64,000 nt of DNA from JBGQOG01 sp052113705 (lineage in GTDB: Bacteria; Pseudomonadota; Alphaproteobacteria; Rhodobacterales; Rhodobacteraceae): NCBI RefSeq assembly GCF_052113705.1, contig NZ_JBGQOG010000003.1, positions 248,001 through 312,000 of the forward strand, given 5' to 3'. A program made the translations under genes and the position numbers. A model generated the notes under the pieces. That model worked only from the letters and a program-made list of their open reading frames with translations. It was not told where the DNA came from and searched no databases. Each line of letters begins with the position of its first letter. Position 1 is the first letter of the stretch. Shown piece after piece: positions 8,797 through 18,033 of the stretch.

Positions 8797-9786
8797 TCAG
8801 CCTTTCGCTGCGGCGATGGCCTTGTCCAGAAGCTCTTGCGTCACCTTCGGCGCAAACTCTTCATAGATCGGCTTGGAGGCCTCGATGAAGGCGGCGCGGC
8901 CCTCGTCCGACAGCGGCAGGATCTCGATCTGATCCTTGATCGCCTCAAGGATCTTCGCCTCGTCCTCATCGGTATATTGGCGCGCGGCATCGCGGCCCAC
9001 GATCATCGCATCCGCCACGATGGCCTGCAGATCTTCCGGCAGGCTGTCCCATTTGTTCTTGTTCATCACTGCGGCATAGGTGTGATAGGCATGGCCCGTC
9101 AGCGTCATGTATTTCTGCACCTCGTAGAACTTCATCGAGGCAATATTGGCGAGCGGGTTTTCCTGCCCCTCGACCACGCCCTGCTGCAGGCCGTTGTAAA
9201 CCTCGACATAGGCCATGGCGGTGGGGTTGGCACCGTAGGCGCGGTAGGTCGACAGGATCGTCGGCGCCTGCAGGGTGCGCATCTTGATGCCCTTGAGGTC
9301 ATCCGGGCCGGTGATCGGGCGGACGTTGTTGGTCATGTGGCGAAAGCCCGCGCCCCACATCGCAATGCCGTGCAGGTTGTTGCTTTCCAGCGTGCCGAGC
9401 AGCTCGGTCCCGACCTCGCCATCCAGCACCCGCGCCATTGCGGCGTTATCGGTCATCAGGAACGGCAGATCGAAGAGGTACATTTTCTCGTTGAAATTCG
9501 CGAGGTTGCCGGTGGGCGGGATGGCAATATCGACAAGACCCATCTGGGTCTGCTCGATGATCTCCACATCGCCGCCCAGCTGCGCGGCGGGACGGATATT
9601 GACCTCGATCCGGCCCTCGGATTTCGCCTCGACCTCTTCCTTGAACTTCACCGCCGCGCGGGCGTTCGGGGTGTCTTCGGTCAGCACATGTGCGAAGGTC
9701 AGCGTGAAATCGGCGCCATAGGCGGCGGTGGTCAGCGCCAGGCCAAGCAGGGTCGCTGCGGACAGGTTGAGCACTTTGATGGACAT
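8797..9786 (-). CDS. dctP: TRAP transporter substrate-binding protein (DctP), system 1
   Basis: 329 residues. A Sec signal peptide is visible (hydrophobic AATLLGLALTTAAYG, cleavage near residue 24). A CAGGAGA site precedes the ATG. The carboxylate-binding arginine motif is IKMRTLQAP, followed by GANPTAMAYVEVYNGLQQG and VVEGQENPL. The protein binds a small organic acid in the periplasm for DctQM. The gene lies 137 nt below the amidase stop, with a GC-rich hairpin in the gap. The substrate may be the amidase substrate or its acid product. Confidence 0.94.
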   Translation of the reverse strand: MSIKVLNLSAATLLGLALTTAAYGADFTLTFAHVLTEDTPNARAAVKFKEEVEAKSEGRIEVNIRPAAQLGGDVEIIEQTQMGLVDIAIPPTGNLANFNEKMYLFDLPFLMTDNAAMARVLDGEVGTELLGTLESNNLHGIAMWGAGFRHMTNNVRPITGPDDLKGIKMRTLQAPTILSTYRAYGANPTAMAYVEVYNGLQQGVVEGQENPLANIASMKFYEVQKYMTLTGHAYHTYAAVMNKNKWDSLPEDLQAIVADAMIVGRDAARQYTDEDEAKILEAIKDQIEILPLSDEGRAAFIEASKPIYEEFAPKVTQELLDKAIAAAKG

Positions 9787-9878
9787 GATATCTCCTGTTG
9801 GTTTTATCGTTCGGTGTCGTTTCGGGACCTGCCGGGCGATCTTGTGATGCCGCCCGCGTCGTCAGGCCTGTCTCTTGC

Positions 9879-9907
9879 GCCTGCCCCCGGCGGTTCGGGG
9901 CGCAGGC
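9879..9907. terminator. GC-rich hairpin in amidase-dctP gap
   Basis: GCCTGCCCCCG (9879-9889) pairs with CGGGGcGCAGGC (9896-9907), giving 11 bp with one bulged base. Transcription from the amidase gene reads through this element toward dctP. With no U-tract it may attenuate, or may protect the downstream TRAP message. Function inferred. Confidence 0.4.
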
Positions 9908-9923
9908 AGATTGCTATGCGTGG

Positions 9924-11327
9924 TCAGGCGGGACGTGCGGCGCGCGGGGCGGGGCCCAGCAGATCGGGCCCACGCCCGAGGGCGGCCTCCACCCCCAAAG
10001 CCATCGCCAGCAGCGCTTCCTCCTGCCGCGGCGGCGCGATCATCTGCAGCCCGACCGGGATGCCGTTGTGATCAAGGCCCGTGGGCAGCGAGAGCGCGCA
10101 CCAGCCAAAAAGATTCACGAAGGCGGTGTTGCGCAACGTCAGCATGTTCGCCTGGCGATAGGCGTCGGGATCGGCCAGATCCGCCAGCAGCGGTGCGCTG
10201 ATCGGCACCGTCGGCGTGACCAGCACATCGACGGTGTCAAAGACCGCGGCCGCCGCCTGCGCCGCCGCGCTCAGCACCGCCGCGCGGCGCAGATACTCGA
10301 CGGCCGGCAGCTGATCGGCCATCTCCACCCGGGCGCGCACCATCGGATCGAGCCGCGCGATCCGCTCGGGGAAAGTCATCTCCATGAAAGCGCGCAGTTC
10401 CGCCGCCGCCAGCCCGCCCTGACCAAAGATCTCCAGCGCGGTGTCCAGATGCGGAAGCGTGATGTCGGTCACTGCCGCACCATTGCGTTCGAGCCTGGCG
10501 AGGGCCGCGCGGGTGGTCTCGGCAATGCTCGGATCCGCCCCGTCCCAGACAATGTTCTGCACCGCACCGATCCGCATCCCGGAGAGCGCGCGCGCCTGCA
10601 CGGCCTGCGGCCTGCCGGGATCAATCGCCCCGAAAGCAAAGGCCAGATCCTCCACCGTGCGGCACAGGATGCCGGGGGAATCGAGCGAGGGCGAGAGCGG
10701 CACGATCCCCGCGCGCGACCAGCGGCCGCGCGTGGTTTGCAGCGCGCATTGACCGGTGAGGGCGGCAGGCACCCGCACCGATCCGGCCGTATCGGTCCCC
10801 AGCGCCACAAGACAGGACCCCTGCGCCAACGCGACCCCGGCCCCCGCACTCGACCCGCCCGGCGCGCGCGGCGCATTCGCGGCCGACCACGGATTGACCG
10901 GCGCCCCCCAATGCGCATTCGTGCCCATGCCACCATAGGCAAATTCAACCGTATGCGTCTTGCCCGAAATCAGCCCCAGCTGCCCGGTCACCGCCTGCAC
11001 AACCGGCCCCGCCGCTTGCCATGCCGCGGGCAAGGCCGCATCGGTTCCGGCGAAAATGGGCATGTTGGGCACGCCGTAAAGGTCCTTGGCCGAGACCGGC
11101 ATCCCCATCAGCGGCCCGTGATCCTGACCGCTTTTGACGAAGAGATCGACCGCCTCCGCCTGCGCCAGCATCTGCGCGCCCGCCCAATGTTTATAGGCAT
11201 TCAACGCGGGCTCGGATGCGTCATGGGCGGCGCAGGCCGCCTCGGCCAACTGGCGGGCCGTCAGGGTCCCGTCGCGCAGATTCTGCGCGATCCGGGAAAG
11301 CGGTTGGTGGGTCACGGGATGTGTCAC
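9924..11327 (-). CDS. Amidase signature family hydrolase
   Basis: 467 residues from a GTG at 11327 (AAGG about 9 nt upstream). A frame extending to 11519 would add about 64 residues that do not resemble the family; a GTG at 11315 is also possible. The catalytic set is clear: Lys81 (PVSAKDLYG), the cis-serine in GGSSAGAG near 160, and Ser183 in GTDTAGSVRVPA. The family hydrolyses carboxamides to acids plus ammonia. It is probably co-expressed with TRAP system 1 and divergent from a RidA-like gene, which suggests uptake and hydrolysis of a small amide. Substrate not determined. Confidence 0.9.
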   Translation of the reverse strand: MTHPVTHQPLSRIAQNLRDGTLTARQLAEAACAAHDASEPALNAYKHWAGAQMLAQAEAVDLFVKSGQDHGPLMGMPVSAKDLYGVPNMPIFAGTDAALPAAWQAAGPVVQAVTGQLGLISGKTHTVEFAYGGMGTNAHWGAPVNPWSAANAPRAPGGSSAGAGVALAQGSCLVALGTDTAGSVRVPAALTGQCALQTTRGRWSRAGIVPLSPSLDSPGILCRTVEDLAFAFGAIDPGRPQAVQARALSGMRIGAVQNIVWDGADPSIAETTRAALARLERNGAAVTDITLPHLDTALEIFGQGGLAAAELRAFMEMTFPERIARLDPMVRARVEMADQLPAVEYLRRAAVLSAAAQAAAAVFDTVDVLVTPTVPISAPLLADLADPDAYRQANMLTLRNTAFVNLFGWCALSLPTGLDHNGIPVGLQMIAPPRQEEALLAMALGVEAALGRGPDLLGPAPRAARPA

Positions 11328-11596
11328 AGGCGGCCTTTCACGCTGAGGTCTTGGCCCGAACCTTATGGTCGGATCACGATTACGCCAGCGCTGAAATTCT
11401 TGCTGCACCACGCCCATCACTTGCTGCGCCCGCGAAACGCACCCTACAAGCATCTGAAAAATATACATTTCAACAGAAGAGATTGGGTCACGACATGCGG
11501 CGCGTTGCGATTTCGGCAAAGCACCGTTGCCGTTTACTCACGTCAGGCGGTCTCAGTTCCCGCTAGGTTCAGGGGCGGTCAACAGAGAGAAAGTAC

Positions 11597-12082
11597 ATGC
11601 CGCATCTTATCGAATCCCGCCTGAACGACATGGGCATCATTCTTCCCCGTCCCCCCAAGCCGATCGGGAATTATCTCCCCGGTGTGGTCGTCGGGAATCT
11701 GCTTTTCACCTCCGGCACGCTGGGGACAAAACCGGACGAGCATGACAATGACGTGCTGCCCTATGTCGGCAAACTCGGCTCTGATCTGACGATTGAAGAG
11801 GGCTATGCTTCGGCGCGGCTGATGGCGATCAATCACCTTGCGATGATGAAGGCGGTGCTCGGCGATCTGGACCGCGTGAAACGGATCGTGAAGATGATCG
11901 GCTATGTCTCCTGTGCGCCCGGCTTTACCGAACCGCATCTGGTGCTCAACGGGGTGTCGGATCTGTTCGTGGCGCTCTGGGGCCCGGAAAACGGCAAACA
12001 TGCGCGCGCCGCGCTGACACAGCACGAGCTGGGCCTGAACGCCCCCATCGAAGCTGACATCACGGTGGAACTGCACGTCTGA
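11597..12082 (+). CDS. RidA/YjgF/UK114 family protein
   Basis: 161 residues, of the longer RidA-like branch (starts MPHLIESRLNDMGIILPRPP; core GNLLFTSGTLGTKP). The family includes enamine/imine deaminases and hydrolases acting on reactive nitrogen intermediates. The branch here is not the classic 128-residue RidA, so the reaction is uncertain. It is divergent from the amidase gene across 269 nt and convergent with the LysR gene. The context suggests it processes an intermediate of amide or amine breakdown. Confidence 0.87.
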   Translation: MPHLIESRLNDMGIILPRPPKPIGNYLPGVVVGNLLFTSGTLGTKPDEHDNDVLPYVGKLGSDLTIEEGYASARLMAINHLAMMKAVLGDLDRVKRIVKMIGYVSCAPGFTEPHLVLNGVSDLFVALWGPENGKHARAALTQHELGLNAPIEADITVELHV

Positions 12083-12104
12083 CCTGCAGCAGACAGCAGA
12101 CGGG

Positions 12105-12134
12105 GGGCGGCGGGTTCTGACGCGCCTGCCGCCC
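12105..12134. terminator. Hairpin between RidA-like and LysR genes
   Basis: GGGCGGC (12105-12111) pairs with GCCGCCC (12128-12134) around a 16-nt loop, in the 64-nt gap between two convergent stops. No T-tract. A weak candidate for a shared terminator. Confidence 0.3.
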
Positions 12135-12146
12135 GCCTTCGTCGCC

Positions 12147-13106
12147 TCATCCCGGCGCGCCGCGGGGCTGGGCGTCCCGAAGCGCCGCGAGAAGTTCGGC
12201 GTCCAGCTTCTCACCTTCGGCAAACGCCGAGAGGATGAAGCGCAAAAAGGCCGCCGCCGCCGGTGGCAGCTGCTGATCCCGCCGCGTCACGGCGTAGATA
12301 TAGCGGTACTCGAACTCCTTGCAGTGCAGGTTCATGGGCACCACCTGCCCCGATTGAACCTCGGTCAAAGCGGCCTGCAAGGGCAGGAAGATGATCGCGC
12401 CCGTCCGCAGCGCATGGTCGATCAGAAAATGGAACTGATCCGCCATCAACACCGCATTGGGCCGCGCGCCCAGCTTGGCATAGACGCGGTTGACGAGGTG
12501 GTGGATGCCAAAACTGTCATCCGGCATCACGCAGGGCAGCGCGATGATGTCATCCAGCTGCACCACCCGCCCATCCGCGAAGGGATGATCCCGGGGCACC
12601 AGCGCCAAAAGGGGTTGGTGCCATTTTCCCACCGTCTCGATGATCGGATGCGAGAAGTGATCGTAGAGAATCCCGATCTGGCAGATATGTTGCTCCAGCG
12701 CCTCCAGCACCCGCTCGCGGCCACGGATACGGACCCGCATTTCGATGGACGGGAAATCGCGGCGGAAGGCGGCGATCTTTTCGGACAAGAACGGCCGCGT
12801 CACACCTTCAACCGTTGCCACCGAAACCTGCCCGCGTTTCAACCCTTTGAGATCGGCAATCTCGCCTTTGGCCAGATCAATCCGATCAAAAACCACTGCG
12901 AGATGGGCGTTCAGCAAGGCACCCGCTTCAGTCAGTCGCACGCCATTGGCGTGGCGTTCCAGAAGCTGCACATCCAACTCATGCTCCAGTTTTGAAATCT
13001 GGCGGCTGATCGCCGAGGGGGCGACGTGAAGACGGTCAGCCGCTGCGCGCAACGACCCGTGCCGCGCGACCTCCGAAAAATACCGGCAAGCAACGAGATT
13101 GAGCAT
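12147..13106 (-). CDS. LysR-family transcriptional regulator
   Basis: 319 residues from the ATG at 13106, which has GGAGG 7 nt upstream; a frame reaching 13370 is not supported. The N-terminal helix-turn-helix is ARHGSLRAAADRLHVAPSAI followed by SRQISKLEHEL. The rest is a LysR substrate-binding domain (VSVATVEGVTRPFLSEKI onward). It lies between the RidA-amidase-TRAP cluster and the BCCT transporter. Its direct target is unknown; the amidase/RidA divergent promoter is the nearest candidate. Confidence 0.9.
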   Translation of the reverse strand: MLNLVACRYFSEVARHGSLRAAADRLHVAPSAISRQISKLEHELDVQLLERHANGVRLTEAGALLNAHLAVVFDRIDLAKGEIADLKGLKRGQVSVATVEGVTRPFLSEKIAAFRRDFPSIEMRVRIRGRERVLEALEQHICQIGILYDHFSHPIIETVGKWHQPLLALVPRDHPFADGRVVQLDDIIALPCVMPDDSFGIHHLVNRVYAKLGARPNAVLMADQFHFLIDHALRTGAIIFLPLQAALTEVQSGQVVPMNLHCKEFEYRYIYAVTRRDQQLPPAAAAFLRFILSAFAEGEKLDAELLAALRDAQPRGAPG

Positions 13107-13251
13107 GGCAGGCCTCCGGAAGAACGGCTGGGACTGATCCCCTATCGCTCTATGCGGCGCGCACGGCAAGGCTTTCCCGGCCCCCTCCCTTCCGCATGGC
13201 TTGCAATGCCCGCGATGGCCTGACCCAGTACAAGGGCCGTGGAGCGGCATT

Positions 13252-13287
13252 GGTCGGGCGGCGCGCAGACAACGGCGCCGCCCGACC
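13252..13287 (-). terminator. 13-bp perfect hairpin downstream of BCCT gene
   Basis: GGTCGGGCGGCGC (13252-13264) is exactly complementary to 13275-13287 across a 10-nt loop. It starts 12 nt past the stop of the leftward BCCT gene and precedes the LysR gene. Strength and location fit a terminator. The run of T expected on the minus strand is absent. Confidence 0.6.
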
Positions 13288-13299
13288 TTTCGGTGTGGA

Positions 13300-14967
13300 T
13301 TATTTCGCGCGCGGTAGTGCTGTCGCAGCCTCGGTCCCGGCATCAGCGGACTGACGGTCGCGCAGCGCATCGCGCCAGATCGCCTTGATCAGCGCCACAC
13401 CCATCAGCGCCAGCACAAAGCTGAAGGGCAAAGCACCAATGATCATCGCCGTCTGGATCGCCGAGAGGCCCCCCGCCAGCAGCAGCGCCGAGATCACCAG
13501 CGTCAGCGCCAGCCCCCAGACGACGATATGCGCGCGCCCTTTCGGGGTTTCATCGCCCGCCGCGTTGATCGTGTTGATGATGAGGATCGCGGAATCCGCC
13601 GACGTGACCAGATAGGTCAGCAGCAAGACGACCAGCAGCGCCGACATGACAGCGGCAAGGCCCGGCGACAGCAACTGGTTGACGGTCGCAAAAAGCTGGC
13701 TCGACAGTCCGGCATTGAGGATCGCGCGCCCCGCACCGCCATTGAGTTCGAGATCAATGGCCGTACCGCCGGCCATTGCGAACCAGATGAAGCACATGAG
13801 CGACGGCACGATCATCGCGCCCAGCACATATTCGCGCAGGGTACGGCCCTTGGAAATCCGCGCCAGAAACAGACCGACGAAGGGGGCAAAGGCGATCCAC
13901 CAGGCCCAGTAGAAAATGGTCCAGTCCCCCTGCCATTTGGCCAGAGCATCACCGGTTTCGGTGCCATCGGGATGCCAGACGGTGAACATCATGCCGGGCA
14001 ACGCCAGCAGATAGTCCCACATCCCGACAAAAAGCGCCTTCAGCGCAAAGGTGGTGGAGCCGAAGACCAGAAGGAAGGCCAGAAAGAAGAAGGTCAGCCC
14101 CATGTTCAGGTTCGACAGCCATTTGATGCCTTTGCCCACGCCCGACAGCGCCGACAGGGTCGACAGGCCCATGATGACCACCAGCGCAAGGATCATTGCC
14201 AGAGTCGTCGGATTGCCCTCGGGCGTCATCAGCCAATCAGAGCCGGTGATGTTGTAAAGACCGCTGGAGAATTGCGACACGCCAAAGCCAATGGTCACAG
14301 CCACGCCCAGAACCGTGGCGATCACCGCGACGATATCGACCGAATGGCCCAGCCAGCCCGACAGGCTGCGCCCAAAGAGCGGCGTCAGACCGGAGCGGAT
14401 GGTCAGCGGCAGCCCGCGCCGGTAGCTGAAGAAGGCCAGCGCCAGACCGGTCAGCGCATAGCAGCCCCAGGCCGACATGCCCCAATGCAGGAATGACCAT
14501 TTGAAGGCCATGCGCACCACCTCGGGGCTTTCACCGGCCATCTTGCCCATGATCACATCGGGATTGGTCGCGAAGTGATAGATCGGCTCGCCGGTGGCAT
14601 AGGTCAGCATGCCGATGCCGATGCCCGCGCCAAACATCATCGAGAACCAGGAGAAGGTCGAGAATTCCGGCCCCTCGCCCTCCGCCGAAAGCCGGATCCG
14701 GCCCGTCGTCGGCCAGATCGCCAGGATGAGACAGGTGAGCAGATAAAAGGCCATCACATAGATGTACCAGGTGCCAAAGGACTTCAGCAGCAGGCCGCTG
14801 ACCACCGAAAGCGCGGCACCCGCCTTTACCGGAAAGGCCGCGGCCCAGATGATCAGAAGACCGACGAGGATTTTCGATCCGACGGTGACGATGGTGTTGA
14901 ACCCTTCGTAAAACCCCTTGCTGGCGGTCTTGATGGGCAGATCTGTTAAAGGTGGTTTGATGGACAT
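13300..14967 (-). CDS. BCCT family transporter (betaine/carnitine/choline type)
   Basis: 555 residues from the ATG at 14967 (AGGGAA upstream; a GTG precedes it directly). It has about 12 membrane helices. Family signatures include MFGAGIGIGMLTYATGEP, the HWGMSAWGCYALTGL region and WAWWIAFAPFVGLFLARIS. BCCT carriers import quaternary ammonium compounds with Na+ or H+, or by exchange. Short termini argue for a nutrient-uptake rather than an osmosensing role. The nearby formaldehyde dehydrogenase fits demethylation of imported betaine-like compounds. Confidence 0.93.
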   Translation of the reverse strand: MSIKPPLTDLPIKTASKGFYEGFNTIVTVGSKILVGLLIIWAAAFPVKAGAALSVVSGLLLKSFGTWYIYVMAFYLLTCLILAIWPTTGRIRLSAEGEGPEFSTFSWFSMMFGAGIGIGMLTYATGEPIYHFATNPDVIMGKMAGESPEVVRMAFKWSFLHWGMSAWGCYALTGLALAFFSYRRGLPLTIRSGLTPLFGRSLSGWLGHSVDIVAVIATVLGVAVTIGFGVSQFSSGLYNITGSDWLMTPEGNPTTLAMILALVVIMGLSTLSALSGVGKGIKWLSNLNMGLTFFFLAFLLVFGSTTFALKALFVGMWDYLLALPGMMFTVWHPDGTETGDALAKWQGDWTIFYWAWWIAFAPFVGLFLARISKGRTLREYVLGAMIVPSLMCFIWFAMAGGTAIDLELNGGAGRAILNAGLSSQLFATVNQLLSPGLAAVMSALLVVLLLTYLVTSADSAILIINTINAAGDETPKGRAHIVVWGLALTLVISALLLAGGLSAIQTAMIIGALPFSFVLALMGVALIKAIWRDALRDRQSADAGTEAATALPRAK

Positions 14968-15148
14968 CACATGTTCCCTGCGAATGTGGCGCGGCGTATT
15001 TCGATGCTCTTATGTCGGCCCGAAAATGCGCGGCTATCCCCCGTGGCGCGGGAACGAGATGGACATTTTTGGCGACAAAAGCGACAAGGCAAGGCTTTAT
15101 GTAACCATTTGATTACCAATGTATAATTTGAAAAAATCAATGGAAAAC

Positions 15149-15177
15149 ACCCCGTTTCCGACAACCGGAAACGGGGT
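15149..15177 (-). terminator. Rho-independent terminator of fdhA
   Basis: A perfect 12-bp stem, ACCCCGTTTCCG with its complement, surrounds the loop ACAAC. Read leftward, the stem is followed by TGTTTTCC and shortly by TTTTTT. It is 114 nt beyond the fdhA stop and upstream of the BCCT gene. The two leftward genes therefore probably have separate transcripts. Confidence 0.8.
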
Positions 15178-15290
15178 CTGCACGGCCCTGCCGCGCGGGT
15201 CTTTCCTGGCTTGCCACACGCCCGGAGCGCAGGCAGACCGGGCGCTTGCGGCACCGGATCCCGGTGCCGGACGGGCCCGGGCAGCCCGGA

Positions 15291-16472
15291 TTACGAGGCC
15301 AGCAGCCCGTGCGGGTCGAGCACGAATTTCTTCGCGACGCCGCTGTCGAAACTTGCATAGCCTTCCGCTGCACGCTCGAGCGGCATGACCGTGGCATTCA
15401 CGATATCGGCGATGGGCAGCCGGTCGTGCAGAATGGCCTGCATCAGCTGACGGTTGTATTTCAGCACCGGCGTCTGGCCGGTGTGAAAGCTGTGCGCCTT
15501 GGCCCAGCCGAGGCCGAAGCGCATCGACAGGTTGCCGGTCTTGGCCGCGGCATCGACCGCACCCGGATCCTCGGTCACATAGAGGCCGGGAATGCCGATC
15601 CGGCCCGCAACGCGGGTGATCTCCATCATCTGGTTCAGCACGATGGCAGGCTGCTCGCCGCCCGAATGACCGCGCGCTTCAAAGCCCACCGCATCAATTG
15701 CGGCATCCACTTCCGGCGTGCCGATGATGTCGGCGATCATCTCGGGCAGGTTGTCCCCCAGCGACAAATCCACCGGGGTGAAGCCGACGCGGGCGGCATG
15801 TTCCAGCCGTTCCTTGTTGAAATCGCCGATCATCACCACCGCTGCGCCCAAGATCCGCGCCGAGGCCGCCGCGGCCAGCCCGACCGGGCCCGCGCCCGCG
15901 ACATAGACGATGGAGCCGACGCCCACCCCGGCCTGCAGCGCACCGTGAAAGCCGGTGGGCAGGATGTCCGACAGCATGGTCAGATCGCGGATCTTTTCCA
16001 TGGCGCGGTCGCGGTCGGGGAATTTTAGCAGGTTGAAATCGGCATAGGGCACGGTGACATAGCGGGCCTGACCGCCAATCCATCCCCCCATATCGACGTA
16101 GCCATAGGCGCCGCCGGCGCGCTCCGGGTTCACGGTCAGGCAGACCCCGGTATCGCCTTCGCGGCAGCAGCGGCAGCGGCCACAAGCGACGTTGAACGGC
16201 ACCGAGACCACATCGCCGATCTCGAGCATTTCGACATCCGAGCCCTTTTCGATCACTTCGCCGGTGATCTCATGGCCCAGCACCAGCCCGGCCTGCGCCG
16301 TGGTCCGCCCGCGCACCATATGCTGGTCCGAGCCGCAGATATTGGTCGAGAGGACCTTCAGGATGACCGCATGTTCGAGCTTGCGCCCGTTCGGTGCCGC
16401 CAGTTTCGGATCGTCGATCTTCTGGACTTCGACCTTGCCTGCGCCCGTGTAAACCACACCAATATTGCTCAT
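15291..16472 (-). CDS. fdhA: Formaldehyde dehydrogenase, glutathione-independent
   Basis: 393 residues, close to the about 398 residues of the Pseudomonas putida enzyme. Cys46 in NICGSDQHMVRGR marks the catalytic zinc site. Cysteines near 96, 99, 102 and 110 (CGRCRCCREGDTGVC) form the structural zinc site. GAGPVGLAAAASA is the NAD-binding loop. The enzyme oxidises formaldehyde to formate with NAD and acts in the cytosol. A GGAGGAGGAG run precedes the ATG. With the BCCT carrier downstream, it suggests detoxification of formaldehyde released by demethylation of betaine-type substrates. Confidence 0.93.
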   Translation of the reverse strand: MSNIGVVYTGAGKVEVQKIDDPKLAAPNGRKLEHAVILKVLSTNICGSDQHMVRGRTTAQAGLVLGHEITGEVIEKGSDVEMLEIGDVVSVPFNVACGRCRCCREGDTGVCLTVNPERAGGAYGYVDMGGWIGGQARYVTVPYADFNLLKFPDRDRAMEKIRDLTMLSDILPTGFHGALQAGVGVGSIVYVAGAGPVGLAAAASARILGAAVVMIGDFNKERLEHAARVGFTPVDLSLGDNLPEMIADIIGTPEVDAAIDAVGFEARGHSGGEQPAIVLNQMMEITRVAGRIGIPGLYVTEDPGAVDAAAKTGNLSMRFGLGWAKAHSFHTGQTPVLKYNRQLMQAILHDRLPIADIVNATVMPLERAAEGYASFDSGVAKKFVLDPHGLLAS

Positions 16473-17236
16473 CTGCTGCTCCTCCTCCGAGCGTCAGTTA
16501 TCTGAAGTTGCCGAAATTAATCAATGATGACAGTACGTTGCATGCAGGAAGCCAAAGGCATCCATGCGGGCATCGCCGATCGTTTCCGGGGTGGCTGCCA
16601 GCGCTGACAGCGGCGATCCCTTGAGGTGACTTCGACAGGAATATGCGCGGCCGCGCATGCTGGAAACCGACAACGGCGGTCAAAGATGCGACGGCGATGC
16701 CGGTTTGTTGTCGCGCCCACCCGGTGGCGACGGTGCGCTGCTGATGTGGCATCAAGGGGGCGGCGGCCGCTCCCGGCGCGGCGCGCGGGGTGCGTGCGGC
16801 CGCCCGCAATGCTGTCGCGGTGGCATCTGGGAACGGAGGCCACGGCGTGATGCGTGGGCCGCTCCACGGGATCGCGCGGTTGCGCAAAGCGCTGCGCGCG
16901 GCGGGACAAAACCAATCAAACCCGCGCCGGGGCCGGAGAGCGTCATCCGCGGGGCATATCTGCCGCAGAGCGGCGCGGCGGTCCGCAGCGGGGTTCAGGC
17001 AGCGAGGACCAGACACCTTACCCAAAGCCCCGAAATCGCACCGATCCCCGGAAGGGCGCAGGCGGGGCAGATCAACGCGACCGCAGACTTTCGATCTGCC
17101 CGCGCGGCCCCAGGGATCATGGAGCCTCACCCCTCCCCGAGGTCAAAAGGCGACAGTGCCCCCGGGGAGCGTCCCCGCGCCACCCCGGCAATCCGGGCAA
17201 CGACAACCCGGCCCCGGCCCGCGCGCGCCTTGGCGT
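16473..17236. other. 764-nt gap without a supportable gene
   Basis: The first 60 nt hold the AT-rich promoter region and strong ribosome site of fdhA. The rest is very G+C-rich. Open frames exist on both strands (for example 16498-17130 minus and 16657-17259 plus), but they are rich in Arg, Pro and Gly and resemble no family known to me. It may be decayed coding DNA. Confidence 0.5.
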
Positions 17237-17971
17237 TCAACCGTCCTGCGGCAGCTTGAGAGGCCCCTCTTCCGTGATGATCTTTTCAAAATCAGCCGCC
17301 TGCGCAAAGCAGGCGGCCTTGACCTGGCCCAATTTGCTGCTGTCGATCACAAGATAGCTGCGCTGCGCCCGCGCCATGGCCGCACGTTTCAGCGCCGCCT
17401 CGTGCATGGTGGTGCAGGTTGCGCCCAACCGCAGATCCAGACCTGCCGCCGAAAAGAACGCCGTGTTGATGGCAAGATTGGGCAAGAGCGGTTCTTGCTG
17501 CAGCGGATAAAACGACGCCGTTGTCGGATGATAGACGCCCCCCAACAGGATCAGATGCGCCTTTGGCTTGCGGATCACCAGATCAGCAATGTTAAAAGCG
17601 TAACATATAATTGTTACTTCCATATCAGGAGAGAGCGCACTGACCAGATGCGCCAGCGTGGTGCCGCAATCGATGAAGATGACATCCTTGGGTCGGATCA
17701 GGTCGATGCAATAGCTGCAAGCGGCCTGTTTCGCCGCCGGATTCACCTCATTGGCCAGCGAGAGCTCATAAGGCGCGCGCTGCATCCCGCTGCCGGGCAG
17801 CATGATATGACCGCCAATAAATTCAAATAAATCAGGGTTTTCCCGCACATCCCGCCGCACCGTCATCTCGGAAACGTCCAGAATCTCGGCGGCATCGCGC
17901 ACATGCAATGTCTTGCTCTCGGCCACTGCGACCGTGAGCCGCTTCAGTCGCGTCTCTTTTCTGGGACTCAT
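17237..17971 (-). CDS. DeoR-family transcriptional regulator
   Basis: 244 residues. The N-terminal winged helix-turn-helix reads LHVRDAAEILDVSEMTVRRD. The C-terminal DeoR sensor domain has FIDCGTTLAHLVSAL and the closing VIDSSKLGQVKAACFA. DeoR sensors bind phosphorylated sugars. The gene is divergent from deoC across 139 nt, so it is the likely repressor of the deoxyribose operon. Deoxyribose 5-phosphate or a similar sugar phosphate is the expected effector, by analogy with DeoR. Confidence 0.92.
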   Translation of the reverse strand: MSPRKETRLKRLTVAVAESKTLHVRDAAEILDVSEMTVRRDVRENPDLFEFIGGHIMLPGSGMQRAPYELSLANEVNPAAKQAACSYCIDLIRPKDVIFIDCGTTLAHLVSALSPDMEVTIICYAFNIADLVIRKPKAHLILLGGVYHPTTASFYPLQQEPLLPNLAINTAFFSAAGLDLRLGATCTTMHEAALKRAAMARAQRSYLVIDSSKLGQVKAACFAQAADFEKIITEEGPLKLPQDG

Positions 17972-18033
17972 CAGGCCTGCTCCGTTCTCTGCACGCTGGC
18001 GCGATCAATGTTTGAATGATCACAAATACTGTT

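Noticed and set aside
8254..10071. Open frame of 605 codons on the plus strand
   Set aside because: It runs antisense through dctM, dctQ and dctP, is rich in His, Arg and Gly, and matches no family. Long antisense frames are expected from the G+C-rich third codon positions.
13252..13287. Attachment site or IS terminal repeat
   Set aside because: The perfect hairpin lies directly behind the BCCT gene and has no neighbouring transposase or tRNA; a terminator is the simpler reading.
16498..17130. Possible gene of 210 codons on the minus strand in the fdhA-deoR gap
   Set aside because: Rich in Arg, Pro and Ala with no family resemblance, no ribosome site, and competing frames on the other strand. 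Kept as a gap.
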